In this document: positions 38,683-51,476 of the stretch, piece by piece
Position numbering within the stretch: position 1 is the stretch's first letter
How the letters are laid out: each line of letters begins with the position of its first letter
Source of the DNA: Bugulina stolonifera
Taxonomy: Eukaryota; Bryozoa; Gymnolaemata; Cheilostomatida; Bugulidae
Length of the DNA stretch: 64,000 nt
Direction of reading: 5' to 3'
Assembly: GCA_935421135.1 (NCBI GenBank)
Contig: OW285192.1
Location: 3,949,501-4,013,500 of the forward strand
Translations under genes and position numbers: made by a program
Notes under the pieces: model-generated
What the model was told of the DNA's origin: nothing
What the model saw: only the letters and a program-made list of their open reading frames with translations
Databases searched by the model: none

Positions 38683-40379
38683 CGCTGACAAGTTACCTCC
38701 GTCTAAGGCTGATCGTGCTCGGAGCTGCAAAGATAGCAACATTTAAATTTAAAAACCACCCCATGTGCTAGCAGTTGCTACTTACTTACTACTTACTTAC
38801 TTACTACTTACCACCCTATGTGCTAGCAGTTGCTACTTACTACTTACCACCCCATGTGCTAGCAGTTGCTACTTACATGCACAAATAAAAAATAAGTTCT
38901 AAATCTAAAATGAACTTATGATTCAAAACTTAGTAAGCTTCCTCAGTAGCAAAATCCTTCTTTCAGTAGTGAAGTCAAATCCCATCATAATGATATTTTT
39001 TTCATTAATGACTTTCCTAACTTTCCTTGTATACACTTCTCCTGCAGTAGGCCCATACCTTCTGGACTTTATTCATGCGGAGAATTATGAGCAAGGTGGT
39101 AGGTCACATGTTGTATTCATGCTGAGAATTAGTAAAATGCTAGGAGGGTTAGTTTGGCTGACTTGCTAATTTTTCAAAGTTCAATATCTCCAGCATTCTA
39201 ACATTTACACCATTGTTCTGAAATACATTTTTTCCGCTAGGCAGGGCAAATACTAGAATAGTTATTGTAAAGCTACATAGGTCACTGACTAGCATGCAAC
39301 ATCAAAGCTGCAATAACAAGTTCTTATTAATAATTAAAATAACAATTTCAATTTGGCTTCCATCTAGACCTGTTTAATATTCCACCTACTATTAGTAAAA
39401 ACCCCACAAAACAAGGTATCGCGAAACAATGTACATAGATTGTATTAGGTCTTACTTGATTAGAGTTTTTACAGCATTAAACTTCTTACACCGACTATTT
39501 ATTTTACTTCCAACTTGTAAAAAAGGCTAAAGCATAACTAGTATTTTTATTTTTTGACCAACCTTATTATTCCTTGATCAGCCTACTAAGCCTATTATCA
39601 TTAGATCTTAGGTTCTTATCATAAAGTAATTTATATATCAGTATGAGGCCATAGGTAGAGTTATTAGATTATAAGGGTGGTCTTTAGGTGATTAATATAT
39701 TGACAAGTCTTCTGAAATGTTTCATTTAGAGTGTGTGGCCGAGGTATCGGTTGGACATGGAAAAGAAAATATTTTGCTAGATTATGAGTTTCAGTCTATG
39801 ACTATAACTAGGCCGATGTGAATACTTCTAGTAAATAATAAATCTACAAAATTTTATAATATAATATATTTTTATTGAAACCAAATTCAAACTTTCGCTT
39901 AACAATTAAAACAAATTGAAGTTGATTGATTTACATTTTTTTAATTTTATTTTTGCAATCAAATATTAATATAATTAATATGTACTAGATGAAACCAATA
40001 AATCAAAGTTTGGAGCAATATACATCCAAATAATACGAAATGCTAAAAACTTTTAGAGACGTTTACCTTTCTCATTTATGCCTAATATTAGTATTTTCCT
40101 TTAGCAACGTATTATTGATCACAGCACAACTTTCCTCCACAAGCAGCCATGACAGTTTTCCATATCAACAGTCCCACAATGCAATCAAATTATCGAAGAA
40201 ATTTCTCAAACCGACAAGGGTACGCAACTCTTGTGTGTAAGTTCTGTGATACGATAACTCCAGTTTCAAAACACTATCGTATTTTATATGAAACTAAGTG
40301 GCCCCTTTATATGAGTAACATCCAAAGAGCATAATATAATTTCCACAATAAATAATATGAAAAAAAACTGCATCCAAAG

Positions 40380-40428
<49 letters not shown>
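40380..40428. repeat. CA dinucleotide microsatellite
   Basis: An uninterrupted run of about 24 CA units. Confidence 0.99.
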
Positions 40429-40429
<1 letters not shown>

Positions 40430-40888
40430 GTCAGCAACAGTATAGAGTAGCAACACACGGCACTATCAGCCATGGCTGTAACGATCAGGGGGGCAAGGTG
40501 GGCATTTGCCTCCCCAGAAATCTGTCCAAGCACAAATATCTGTTGGTGTCAACTGTCAACTGTCTACATTGAACTTTGAGTACATGTATAGCAAATTTAT
40601 GGCCAGTGTTAAAATCTGCAAGACAGTGTAAGTGATCTATGTCGGCCCTGCATATTTGTTTGAATTTGATAGAGAAAATTTTAAGCTATTTTTAGTATCA
40701 GTCTGGGCAGCCCTGATACTCTGGTTTGGGTTTTTGTCCCAGCCAAAAATAATTGTTACAACCTTGCTATCAGCCATGCAATGCCATATCTACCAAGGTT
40801 CTAACCTGCTTTTCCGCAGGCCACACCCCTTGATTATGGCCAAGTATAGCATATCACGAATACTATAATTACATTCCACTGTCTAAAG

Positions 40889-41332
40889 CAGGGGTTCCCA
40901 ACCTTTTTTAGCCTAAGTATCCCTTAGGAGTAATGTAGCAAACAACGTACCCCTTTGTAAAACTGTGTTTAACCAAGAATATCTTTGGTTTAATTCGATT
41001 AATATCACATGTATACATTATCAAAATTAGTCTCTTCAACAGATAAATAAATGCAGCATGGTATGAAATATTTATTTATTAATATAAAATAATATAAATA
41101 TAAATACTAAGCAATATAACTTTCATCGATTGCAGTGTTTTATGGCTTTCACACTGGTTTAGCTCAACTTCATTTGCATCAGTGAGTCATTTGATGTTCA
41201 GTTCAGCAATAGATAATGATAATTCATAATTGATAGTCTGTAACCAAAAATCACTGTCAAAAATGTGTTAAGTTGGTAACTTGTTTTGTACCCCCTAGAT
41301 TGCTAAAGTGTACCCCAGATTGGGAACCCCTG
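40889..41332. mobile_element. Non-autonomous hAT element
   Basis: Inverted ends CAGGGGTTCCCAACC and the complement of CAGGGGTTCCCAATC, flanked by 8-bp duplications GTCTAAAG (40881-40888) and GTCTGAAG (41333-41340) with one difference. 8-bp duplications and CAGGGGTTCCCAA ends are typical of hAT transposons. The 444-bp interior has no transposase frame. Confidence 0.93.
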
Positions 41333-42052
41333 GTCTGAAGGCTGTTGGCTTTGTTTAAGCTAATGGAGCCTTGTTTTAGGCCTAAATGGGCCTCTACTTG
41401 TTTGTCTAGGCAAAGACCATCATATTGGTCTTGTTGGGGCCCATCTCCAACTACAGAAACTACAGTTTATAGAATATTTTATAAACTCTACTTACTCAAT
41501 ATTAGCTGCATGTTAATTGGTAGAGTGGCAGTATGTCTGGCCAGCAACTAACTGAGTTGGCTTATTGAAGCTCATGAGCTCTTGTATATCTGAGCCTTAC
41601 ATCTCCAAGTCTGACAAAATTTCACAAAGAGACTACAACTCTTTGATGTTTAAGAAATCACCAAGCACACAGCAATTGAACATACTCACATAAGATTGAT
41701 GCCTGATATAATATAATTTGATCAATATTCCGATCATGCACAAGTCAATATAACTATTTACATGTAGGTACCCTACCTTTGGTAAACCTAAGCAGCATTC
41801 TCACAATTACGATGCTGGATTCTTAGCAAAGCCACTGATAGGTATGCAAAATTCTGTGTGACTAACAAGGCTTACAATTTACAGCAGTTAGTTTATTTAC
41901 AACTACAATGTATAATACATAAAAGATAGTTGAGCTAACTGACTAAGAGTTCAGTAGGATATTTATTAAAAGGTCAATCCACCAGAGAAAGGTCAGTCAA
42001 AATATCGAATATTGCCAGCATGCCAGTATACATATATATTGACAGTATGATT

Positions 42053-45000
42053 TTAACTTATTTTTTCTGTGCAATAACAATATTTTTTCATGTTATGGTC
42101 GTTGACACACCAGGATGTATTGTTATATGAGTTTGTACGGCTAATATAGCCTGAAGGACGATAGTGGTTAGTTGTGGAGTCATAACTAACCGTACCTTGA
42201 AATACCCCACCACCAGGCTCCACTTTTATGCTAATATAATACAATATTAGTTTCCCAACAGCTTCTTTACCATAATACTCTTTTCTACCTGCAAAAATCA
42301 TCAGCCGTTAAAATACATCATTTAGTTTCACAAAAGCATCCAGTGAAATAACCGCCGGCTGTAAAACATAAGAATTCTGCAAAGGGAACATTTTTGGCTG
42401 AATGCTTACACAATATTATTATAAATTGCTGTACATGTAGCTGCTGTTTATGTTGAAGTCAAGTTTTGTGTGTGCAGGAGAAACTGAACTCGGAGGAGAT
42501 GACTCTATATTAACTTGATTTACAGTCAACAAACTGCTGGCAACCCGCCATTATAGAGTGACTAGACCACCCACTACTACTTACCTATGACATCATTCAC
42601 GCTAAGTTTAAAGGTCATGAGTTTTTTGGAGGGTACGGACTGGGATGCGTCTATCACTTTATCCAGTTTGTATCGACCACAAATCTTATGGTAACGGACT
42701 GTCTTCTTGTTTATGCTGACTAACAAGGTCTTGGCAGCTTTGGTTACCTGTTTAATAATATCTACTGATTACTTTGGTTTCTAGCATTAAACTCAGCCAT
42801 TGACCCATATGTTATACATTTCTATTCCTGACGAAAAATGGAATGAGTTGTAAACTGTATAGTGTAGTTCTCTTTTGAATATTCTTTGGTTACTACACGA
42901 GGTTGAAAATTCAATGGAAAGCATTTCCAATAACAGGCAGAACATGTTAGGAGTTATTTTCTCAATGAATCATAGAAGACTTATTGTGCAAGGAAACTCA
43001 TTGTTATTGGTGTAAGTTATTGTGAGGTAAAAATGTTTGTGTTGATGAGAAGATAATCTATGTACAAACATTGGAATTATCTTCTCCTAAATATGATTAG
43101 GTATTTCCGCAATAAACTAAAGCATACAGTATCCACATCCACGTAGTTACATGTTATATTAGTACGAACCTTATCATCAGTAGTTGAGACAGGGTGCTGT
43201 TCTAGGCACGTACACCAATGCTCATCTATAGTGGCAGAGCTACAGCTTCTGTCCTTTGGTACCTACAGGTATATCGTCACAATACTACATGTATACGTAT
43301 ACAATAGTACTACAGCATAGCGTAAAAACATGTTGAGTTAGTGACGTCATTGTTGGATTTCAAAGTTTGACATTATGGCGATCATGTAGCATGCAAAAGT
43401 GTACATGAACTTTTTCATGTAGATACTGTAGATATGCCGACATTATATGTAGATATTGTACATGTACATGCCAACACTGTGTAAAGTAAGTACTATATAA
43501 ATGTAGATGCATACAGTCATGTAGACATTGTATAGTTTTAGATCTGTAAATAATATATAATGCAGCCAATTATGTACGTGTAGATACGTACATGTACATG
43601 TCATAGATGTGTATATGTATATGTACCATATACACTTACCTTATTAAACAAGCTAATAGCCCTCATATCCGCTGTAGCATGCTTAGGTATACCATTGAAT
43701 CTCAGCACATTATCTAACAAGGCATAAACATCAAATGGAGTTGTCAGTCTATGTTGGTTTGTCTCCAGATTCTGTGAAATCTAGAGATATAATACAGAGC
43801 ACATGGAATTAGATAGTGCAATGTATTTACAGTATGTTATGAGAAGACACAACGAAGCAAGGGAAGACAACTTTTACCGAACTGATAAACACATGGCTGG
43901 TTCTGCGACTGTTAGTACATAACATCAACAGTAACATTGAATTTATTTGTGTACATGTAGAATAAGGCTGTGTTACACACAGTATGAGATCATATATGAT
44001 TGGACTGTACATAGGCTTGCGGTTTCACATGACACATTTGTTCGTCGTGAAAGAGAGCGAGACTGCTTTGTATGCAGAAAACCGCATGAAACTGTGATCC
44101 ATAATCATATAAAATATTTATACACAAGTATGTGGATTTGTACAAATTATTTTAACATGCGTAATAAAGGCTACCTACCTGCGAGTACTTTCTGGTGAAC
44201 CATTCTGGTAATGATACGAACATTGCCGGTAGTCGTTCCTCCAGCTTACCGATATAGGTAGATAGAATATTACCTCTTCTAGCGCCGTGATCACTGAAGT
44301 ATACCAACATGGTGTTCTCAAGAAGTCCCCCTGTGTGTATGTAATACAAATATGAGACATTGTACATTGGCATGGTACCTTGTAGCACTGGCCTAATAGT
44401 AGATGCTAAAATAGTGCAGTGTTAGCTGAATAAACAAGGTTAGTAGCAATGTGTAATAAATAACAAGGTCACATGACCTTATATAGATAAGAAATGTACC
44501 CTACTAATACAAGTACTACACAGTGGTGTACATGTAAACACATGTACACCACTCTATAATGTTCTCCATGCAACTACATATGAATACATTGTATATCAAT
44601 CAACCTACGATTAATTAAGTTCTCCAAGAATTGTGCGTGTGATTTGTCGGTGTTCTGGTTTATGGAATCGTATGTAGGTCGTGTGAGGAAGGTGAAAGCA
44701 AAGTGCGGCGCTCCTTGCCTGCTTTTTATGAAGCTACAAATACAAGTAACATCATTGGCACAATGGAGTTATCTGCTCTTACTGCAATGTGAGGATAACT
44801 CTAAGTACATGAACACATTAGTTTTCAGTCTCTGTGTTACCTGTAAGTATAATCAAGTGTAATATCTGTCTCTAGCTTGTCTCCAAAGCAGTGCTTATAG
44901 TTAGACCACATGCTTGACATAGAGGACATGGCCAAAGAGAATGGACGGAGATAGTAGTCCGCCGGGGGCTCACGGAAACCTACAAACATAAATTTCCAGT

Positions 45001-45337
45001 GTATCATCAATTTTATGCATCAAGTTAGTTGCTAGTACCATTGCTATCAATATTTTACACAGTTACAAATGTTGTTATCGTCTTAGTGCTAGTCTGCGTC
45101 ACTATAACATCTGAATACAACCATCAACTCTTAGCAGTGGTGCAGCAACAGTAGTACTGCTGCTGCCATTACTACTAGTTACCACTACTACTTTTATCAC
45201 TACCACCACTACAACTACTACTACCGCCACCACAATTTACACTACCGCCACAACGACGATCACGACTACTACCACCACTGCTACTACCACTACTACTACT
45301 ACTACCACTACCACTACTACTGCTACTACTACTACCA

Positions 45338-45380
<43 letters not shown>

Positions 45381-48300
45381 CACTACTCCCGCCACTACTA
45401 CCTGCTCTCTCAAAGTTCCAGATAGCTATGGAAGGAGCGTCCTCAGCAAACAAGGTATGATAACCAGAGTCTGCAAACTTCTTCCAAGAGTATTTGTATT
45501 TATCAAACGATTCATTATTCGTCTCATTCCAACCTGTCTCCTCCACATATCTACCTAAAAGATTAATTGTGGGCAGCTACAGCATATTTCAAGTAAAGAA
45601 TATCATGTACACCTGCAATATTCACATGAATACAGTTCAATACCGCATAGCAAAATGGTAATCAGCAGTCTTAGGGCAATGACTCCCAACAATGCTGAAA
45701 GAATCTAGTTCATCCGCCTGTAGGATGCCTAAATTAAAGGTTAGGTAAACTTAGTAGATATTGAGAGTTGCTGCTCTTGGTATGATGTTACACCAATCTA
45801 TCATTTGTGCTAACTATATACATGTAGATCACAATATGTGCATGTCAAATTGTGTATTCGACAAGTGTTCACAACATAGTCTGAGGTATTTACCTAGAAA
45901 CATTGGTGTGAGGTTGACGAACGTGTTGTCTCTCACTTTGTTGTAGCCATACATCTCATATGCTCTCAGTCTATCTTTTAACATGAGATAAGTTTTTGGA
46001 AACTGACGGTGAAAGTTGAGCCTCGAAGTGGAATCAATGCCTATCATCACTACATTGAGCTATAACACACCGGAATTTGCGACTGTTAGAAAATGTCAGC
46101 TAAAAACAGGACTTTCTCACTCTGCTCACACTACTTAGAGGGAATGCACTAAATAATGCAACTAGGTACACTCAGAGAAGACAACTTCTTCTTAAAATGT
46201 TATAGCAACACCACCTATGCTACTGAATAAACTATGCAGATGACTTAGTTCTAACAAAATGAATGAATATCTAGCACAACATGTATTTAGATTGTGGCTC
46301 AGTACAATGATTAGCCTGAAAATCTTACATGCTCCAAGTAGCCCCTTCTCTTGTGCCTGAGGTACAAGTTATCTTTCATGTGCTTTAGTAAGAGTGTGGT
46401 GGGTGTTAGGGCGTGGATGTTCTGGTACATCATTGTGTTATTAGAGGAGTAGCAATACACCTACAAAATATACATCCACCTTGTATATGGCTAGCGAGAT
46501 AGCACAGTATAAAAGTCTAGGGCTATACCTTGTAGACATGCTATGCAAAAGGCTGCTTGGGGTGAAAATTGCCTTTTAGGTTTCTAATCGAAGACCGTTA
46601 CGTTGGCTTTTTACCGGGAAACTTTGGGTATCTGAACAGTATGGCGTTTGACTCAAACAGGCTCTCATGGAGTTGTCCCACTAGCTGAATCCTTTGACTG
46701 GAGTTGCCAGCCCTTGTTGAGTGAAGAGAGAGCTTGACATTCCCAGCCAAAGAGTTTACATTATTTAAACTAATAGAGACTTAAAACCCAGCTACACGAG
46801 AAGCCGATTGTTCTTTTTCGGCCTTCGGAGCCTCGTTCTAGAGCAAATCGGCGCGCCATTTGTTCGGCTATGCAAAGACCAACATGTTGGTCTTCTCAGG
46901 TCACGGCATCACGGAACGCAGTTGTGATTGGTTAATATTAGATGCAACGACTCTAATTATATAATTTTTTTAAAATAAGCTTTGGTGATTGGCTGGATAT
47001 TAATCAAGGCCATTACCCATTAGTGGGCTGGTACCACACATTGCCTAGAGAGCCAACGAAGTTGCTCTGCTGAAACTCACAGCCTCTCATGTGCTCGAGC
47101 CTTTAGAGAGACATGTATAATAAACAATATATATGGCATGTGATAGAGAACTACATGTACACTGAATATAGAGTAGTAATACTCTACCAAACATCCAGAA
47201 ATATACAATATTGTAGTATTATTGATGTCATTTATACAATGTTCAAGTATTACCTATATTTATCTAAAAGTTGTACAATCGCCATAAATTTGAAATGAGG
47301 AGACAGTGAGATAATACACTGACATCACCGGTGCAGATCTCATCATATTTTATCAAGTGAGGTATCACTTGAAGTTAAGTCATAAACCAAGAGAAAGCAA
47401 CTATAAAACTTTGAGATCAAAATTTATGTTTACTAACTTTTATAAACTCTTTGTTCACAACAGTTCTCTCGGTGAAAACGTATCTTTTATGGCCGAGATC
47501 AAACTTGGAGTCATCTTTCTCCGTCCGTAGTATCTCGACATACTCACAGAAGTCAAGGTCACCATCATAGAGTGCAACGTTAGTCTTGTTTACAAAGAGT
47601 ACGTTATCCTAGAAATTAAAGGGACAGTTTACTAATATACATGTATGTACTACAGAACTACATGTACCTGTACGTACAATCATGTAGTTGATAGCCCTAA
47701 GTAATGCAAGGGAGATCTTGTTTTCTACCACATACATGATGTACCTACCCTTCACATACATGTATATGATCATGCATGTATATTGTGTGGTATTACTGAA
47801 TAAAGAAGGTGATGTTACTCTGTATATCGAATTAATCACACATAAAGACAATAAAGTTTAGCTGAGTGTATTATACTGCATCAATATTTCAAGTTGGAGA
47901 CCCTCTATCTACACTCCTACCTTTGTATAGGTGAGCGGGGATTTGGTGGTAAGACGATTACATCGTAGACTAGGCGTGTTCTTGCTCACATATTGAAGTA
48001 TGCTAGGGTGCCAGAGTGGTACATCTGGTATATGGCATTGGGATGTGTGCACAGCATACCCTTCCACAACATCCTCATCATCTTTATTCTCAGGATCTCT
48101 GGCTATTTCATCTGCAACTACATGTACATGTACATAATAAACATGTTACAATGTATGATGAATTATTTACATTACTTACTTGCATCCATCTAGTGTATTG
48201 ATAAACTGCATTGCATATTTAGTTGTCTTCTCTCTTGTCTCTTCGAAGAATAAAGAGAAGACAACTTTACATTACAATCAATGACTTGTCAATAGACTGC

Positions 48301-49967
48301 ACAAGGTGGGTAGCGAATAATCGATAAGGTGACTGCTCGATCTGGGCCGGAAGAGCTAAGGCTAAAGAAAACCACTCTCCATCACACTCAAGTTTCTCAT
48401 AGAAGAATGGAGTGTTGTGTCTGGTTGGGACCGATCAACTTGCACCATCTGCACTGGAGCCACATCAGTAATGAGTTGACTATGTTCTGTGGGCAACACG
48501 CTATATCTATTATATTGGGGTTGTCTTCTATCTGAGGTGAAAGCATTCCAATAAAATTTCATCTTCAAGTTATTAATACAGGATAAATAAATCACCGTAA
48601 TGACATAATGTATGCAATAACTATCAGCGTATCAGGACAGACAACAGGCGCACAGTATAAGACGCAGGGGTGGGAGTCGATAGTTTTAAAAATAGAGAAA
48701 TATGTGCTATTAGCTATTCACTACAAGAATAGAGAATCTGCCTATGTGATAGTGAAATTTAAATATAGAGAATAGCTTTTAAATCCGCTGAATCGCTATT
48801 AATTAGAAGTTGTCTTCTCTCAAATCAGATTTGAGAGAGCAATTCAAAGGCGCCCATTTATTTCCATGAAAATTAAAAAGCACAAACACAGCTATTTCTT
48901 GTTTACTTCTCTTCAGCTCCATTGTTCTGCAGAGTTCATATTGTGTTTACATGTATATTATTTTCTACAATGCACACTAGGGCTTCGTTATGGATTTGAA
49001 ACATCATTGATAACGTGATAAGAAGGTATCAGAGTAGCAGCAACATACTCAATTTAATATAGCCAAGTCAAATGCATGTGTATTAGGCATCACATATATA
49101 ACCTTCAAATTGTCTGTCTGTGAAAATTGTAGAAGCATTAGTGTTGTACAGTTGTACATGTACTATTGGAGCAGTAATACATGTACAAAGTAAAATTTAG
49201 ACTTATCTCCCCATGATGAAGTCAAAAAGCTTTAAACACCCATATAATCCGAATATTAAATTGAGTTCATTAGCAATTTCACGAAGGAATGGCTGCAGCC
49301 GCAATGGCACTCGTTACTAGCTACTAGCTAATAGCAGATTGGGCTGAAAATTGACATAAATTGAAAGAAGCGTGTCACAGCAGTTCGCTGCTGCAAAAGA
49401 AGAGATCAGCACAATCGAATAGCGTTTCAACCGCGCTAGTCCCACCCCTGATAAGACGTGTTGCTGAATTGTCTAATTGCTGACGTACATGTACACACCA
49501 GACTAGTCGTACATGCAGATTCACTGTAAGTCACTGAGATACACTTGATCTCTCTATTCTAAACAGTCATTGCTACCTACAGGTACATAACCCAATTTGT
49601 TTGTTAATTTTCGCAGAGTACACAACATGGTGAACTTGCTGTCCCAAGTCGATCACATGATAAAGCTATGGAGATGTGCTAGATAGATGAAGTGTTTATT
49701 GCCTACGGGTCGATATACATATAGTAGGACGTCTAAGCAGACGAACCTAAGGCTATACTGGAAATAGAAGTTCTAACCATGTGCTGACCACCAGCTAAGT
49801 ATGTAGTATATGTACAGAGAGAAAGTAAACTAACCTGTATGTGAGCTATGATGAGGTAGTATATGGGCAGGAGTGTCGGAATGTGACATGGAGTGAAGGA
49901 AGAGTAGGCTGGTGATTATAAGGGATACCAGTAGCATTAGTACGAGAGCTCTTGGTAACACCCTCAT
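42053..49967 (-). CDS. DUF229 family (arylsulfatase-like) type II membrane protein
   Basis: Alkaline-phosphatase-fold protein of the DUF229 family, related to sulfatases; no reaction is established, so none is claimed. Exons: 49835-49967, 47921-48111, 47438-47608, 46329-46460, 45894-46059, 45402-45554, 44841-44979, 44609-44718, 44179-44330, 43640-43780, 43170-43262, 42585-42747 and 42053-42288 (TAA at 42053-42055); phases agree throughout, 659 residues. Residues about 8-27 form a single signal anchor, so the body should face the Golgi lumen or cell exterior. Family marks: a cysteine-containing segment CHIPDVPLWHP; MIGIDSTSRLNFHRQFPKT with metal-site Asp218; GYNKV.DNTFVNLTP; FREPPADYYLRPF; LVYFSDHGARRG with DHG 412-414; LTTPFDVYALL; and a Cys-rich C-terminal region. 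The donor of the eighth exon is AATC|GTAGGT, which gives the right frame; a nearby alternative does not. Odd: the sixth exon's donor runs straight into a GTA/GTG repeat. A possible polyadenylation signal lies at 41962-41967. Confidence 0.93.
45180..45401 (-). repeat. GTA/GTG trinucleotide repeat abutting a DUF229 donor
   Basis: On the minus strand, GTAGTAGTGG-type triplets run from the donor of the exon ending at 45402 for about 220 bp. The reading frame from that exon stays open, so retained intron would encode some 70 residues of mostly serine and glycine. The family has FREPPADYYLRPF at this point, so splicing at 45402 is the expected outcome. Confidence 0.92.
48665..49450. mobile_element. 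Non-autonomous hAT element with perfect 8-bp target duplication
   Basis: Left end CAGGGGTGGGAGTC, right end the complement of CAGGGGTGGGACTA, flanked by ATAAGACG on both sides (48657-48664 and 49451-49458). 786 bp, no transposase. It lies in the first intron of the DUF229 gene. The exact duplication suggests a fairly recent insertion. Confidence 0.95.
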
Positions 49968-51476
49968 TCTACTCCAACGTCTGAAGAATTACACAGCCAG
50001 ACTATAACAAATGCATCCATGATAATAATTAGTTGTTGCTATACTCATTTATAACAGATCCTGTCAGTCGCAGTATTGGCATTCAACTGTAACCAAGAAA
50101 TTAATGTTGCAGACGTGCAAGTACTAGACAGAAGACAGGAGTGTGCAGGTAACAGATATTTACTTCAGAGTTCAGTAGCCTATCAACCCAATACAGAGCA
50201 TAGTTATGGAACATTATAGCCTCAGTTCTTGTTAGTGATATCCAATTACTTGAACCATTTAAATGGCACTTATAATTATAGCCTATGTGGCAGGTGAAGT
50301 ACCAGAGGTAACCAGGCTTCGTAATGCTACCAACTATCACTAGTAGTAGTAGAGAGAAACCTTCATTTACAGTAGTTTTGTAAGCTAAGCCTGCAATGGG
50401 CCTCTCCTCATACAAACATACACCATTACATGTAGTATTGTTAAAGGCTACATACAGTACATCTGGGTCCCAGCTTCACATACAAGTAAATATTATTCAA
50501 AATATGGTAGAGCAACCTTTTTACTACATCACATAGTCATAGCCTATTAATACGTTATATTCAGGTATATGTTGTGATTCTAATTACAATGTATATAAGA
50601 TTTACATGTGCAGTAAGTAAATGTACAGTAAGTACATGTAAATACATGATGTATTAACAAATAGCATAACTGTAATACGAATGTTGGGGATGTTTAGTTA
50701 CCTGAGTTGATACTTCAACCAGTGGTAGACTACTGTAGTATGTATCTAGTACAAGTAGTAGTGGCTACAGATATAGTCTCCTAGACAAAAGTACTAACTA
50801 GCAACTAATAAGCTCTCATGTATACAAACCTGTTACACCTCCTACTAACTACTAAAACAGTCAAGTATTTTGGCAGCTAACCATAAATATGTGAAGTCAG
50901 TTCACTCTAACCTGTGATTAGTTTGGCAGATCAGACCTTGATGTTCTACAGTCAGGAGTTTAGTTTAGCAGTGCTATGATTACAAAATGGTTTGTGGTTA
51001 ATTAAGCCAATCACAATCAACTTGTATCGTGATGAGCAGTTCCTGTCAGATAGAGGCATCGTCATGCTGACATTTGACCCCAGATAAAGTGTCAAATGTA
51101 ATAGTATGTTGTGTGCAGCGCTCTGTATACCTTATGCGGTAGTATTGCACATCATATTCTTCTGCTACTGCTCTGTGTTTGTTCTCTGTTTGTAAATAGC
51201 ACGTGTTTAATAAGAGTTCATGGATTTACCATGCACCACTAAAACTACATTGTATTAGAAATACATAGCCATATTCTTATCAAGCAAAAATATATGCAGT
51301 TTTATGGTTTGATAGTTATTATGACTTTACAAGTGTACCAAAATGGTTGCATCCCTAGAAACTGTACAATACTGTAGTACTGATCCTCAGTATGCTCCGC
51401 ATTTGGAGACATTGCTAGCTAGTAGTATAAGTATAAATATCCTAAAATGTGCAAGACTGAATATTTGACCCATTAA

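Larger units (their letters stand above)
38725..42052. other. Gap between the CDKL5 start and the DUF229 3' end
   Basis: Should contain the CDKL5 promoter and at least one 5' exon, because the first coding exon has an upstream acceptor, but I could not place them. It holds a repeat at 38775-38877 (three copies of GTGCTAGCAGTTGCTACTTA with ACTTACT runs), AT-rich DNA, a CA repeat, a hAT element and a diverged dispersed repeat near 41340-41605. Confidence 0.6.

Noticed and set aside
44605..44718. DUF229 eighth exon ending at 44605 (CGTAG|GTTG)
   Set aside because: It breaks the frame with the next exon; the donor three to four bases earlier (AATC|GTAGGT, exon end 44609) restores LLENTMLVYFSDHG.
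50101..50415. 104-codon minus-strand frame upstream of DUF229
   Set aside because: No domain, no clear splice link to the DUF229 first exon, and composition like non-coding surroundings.
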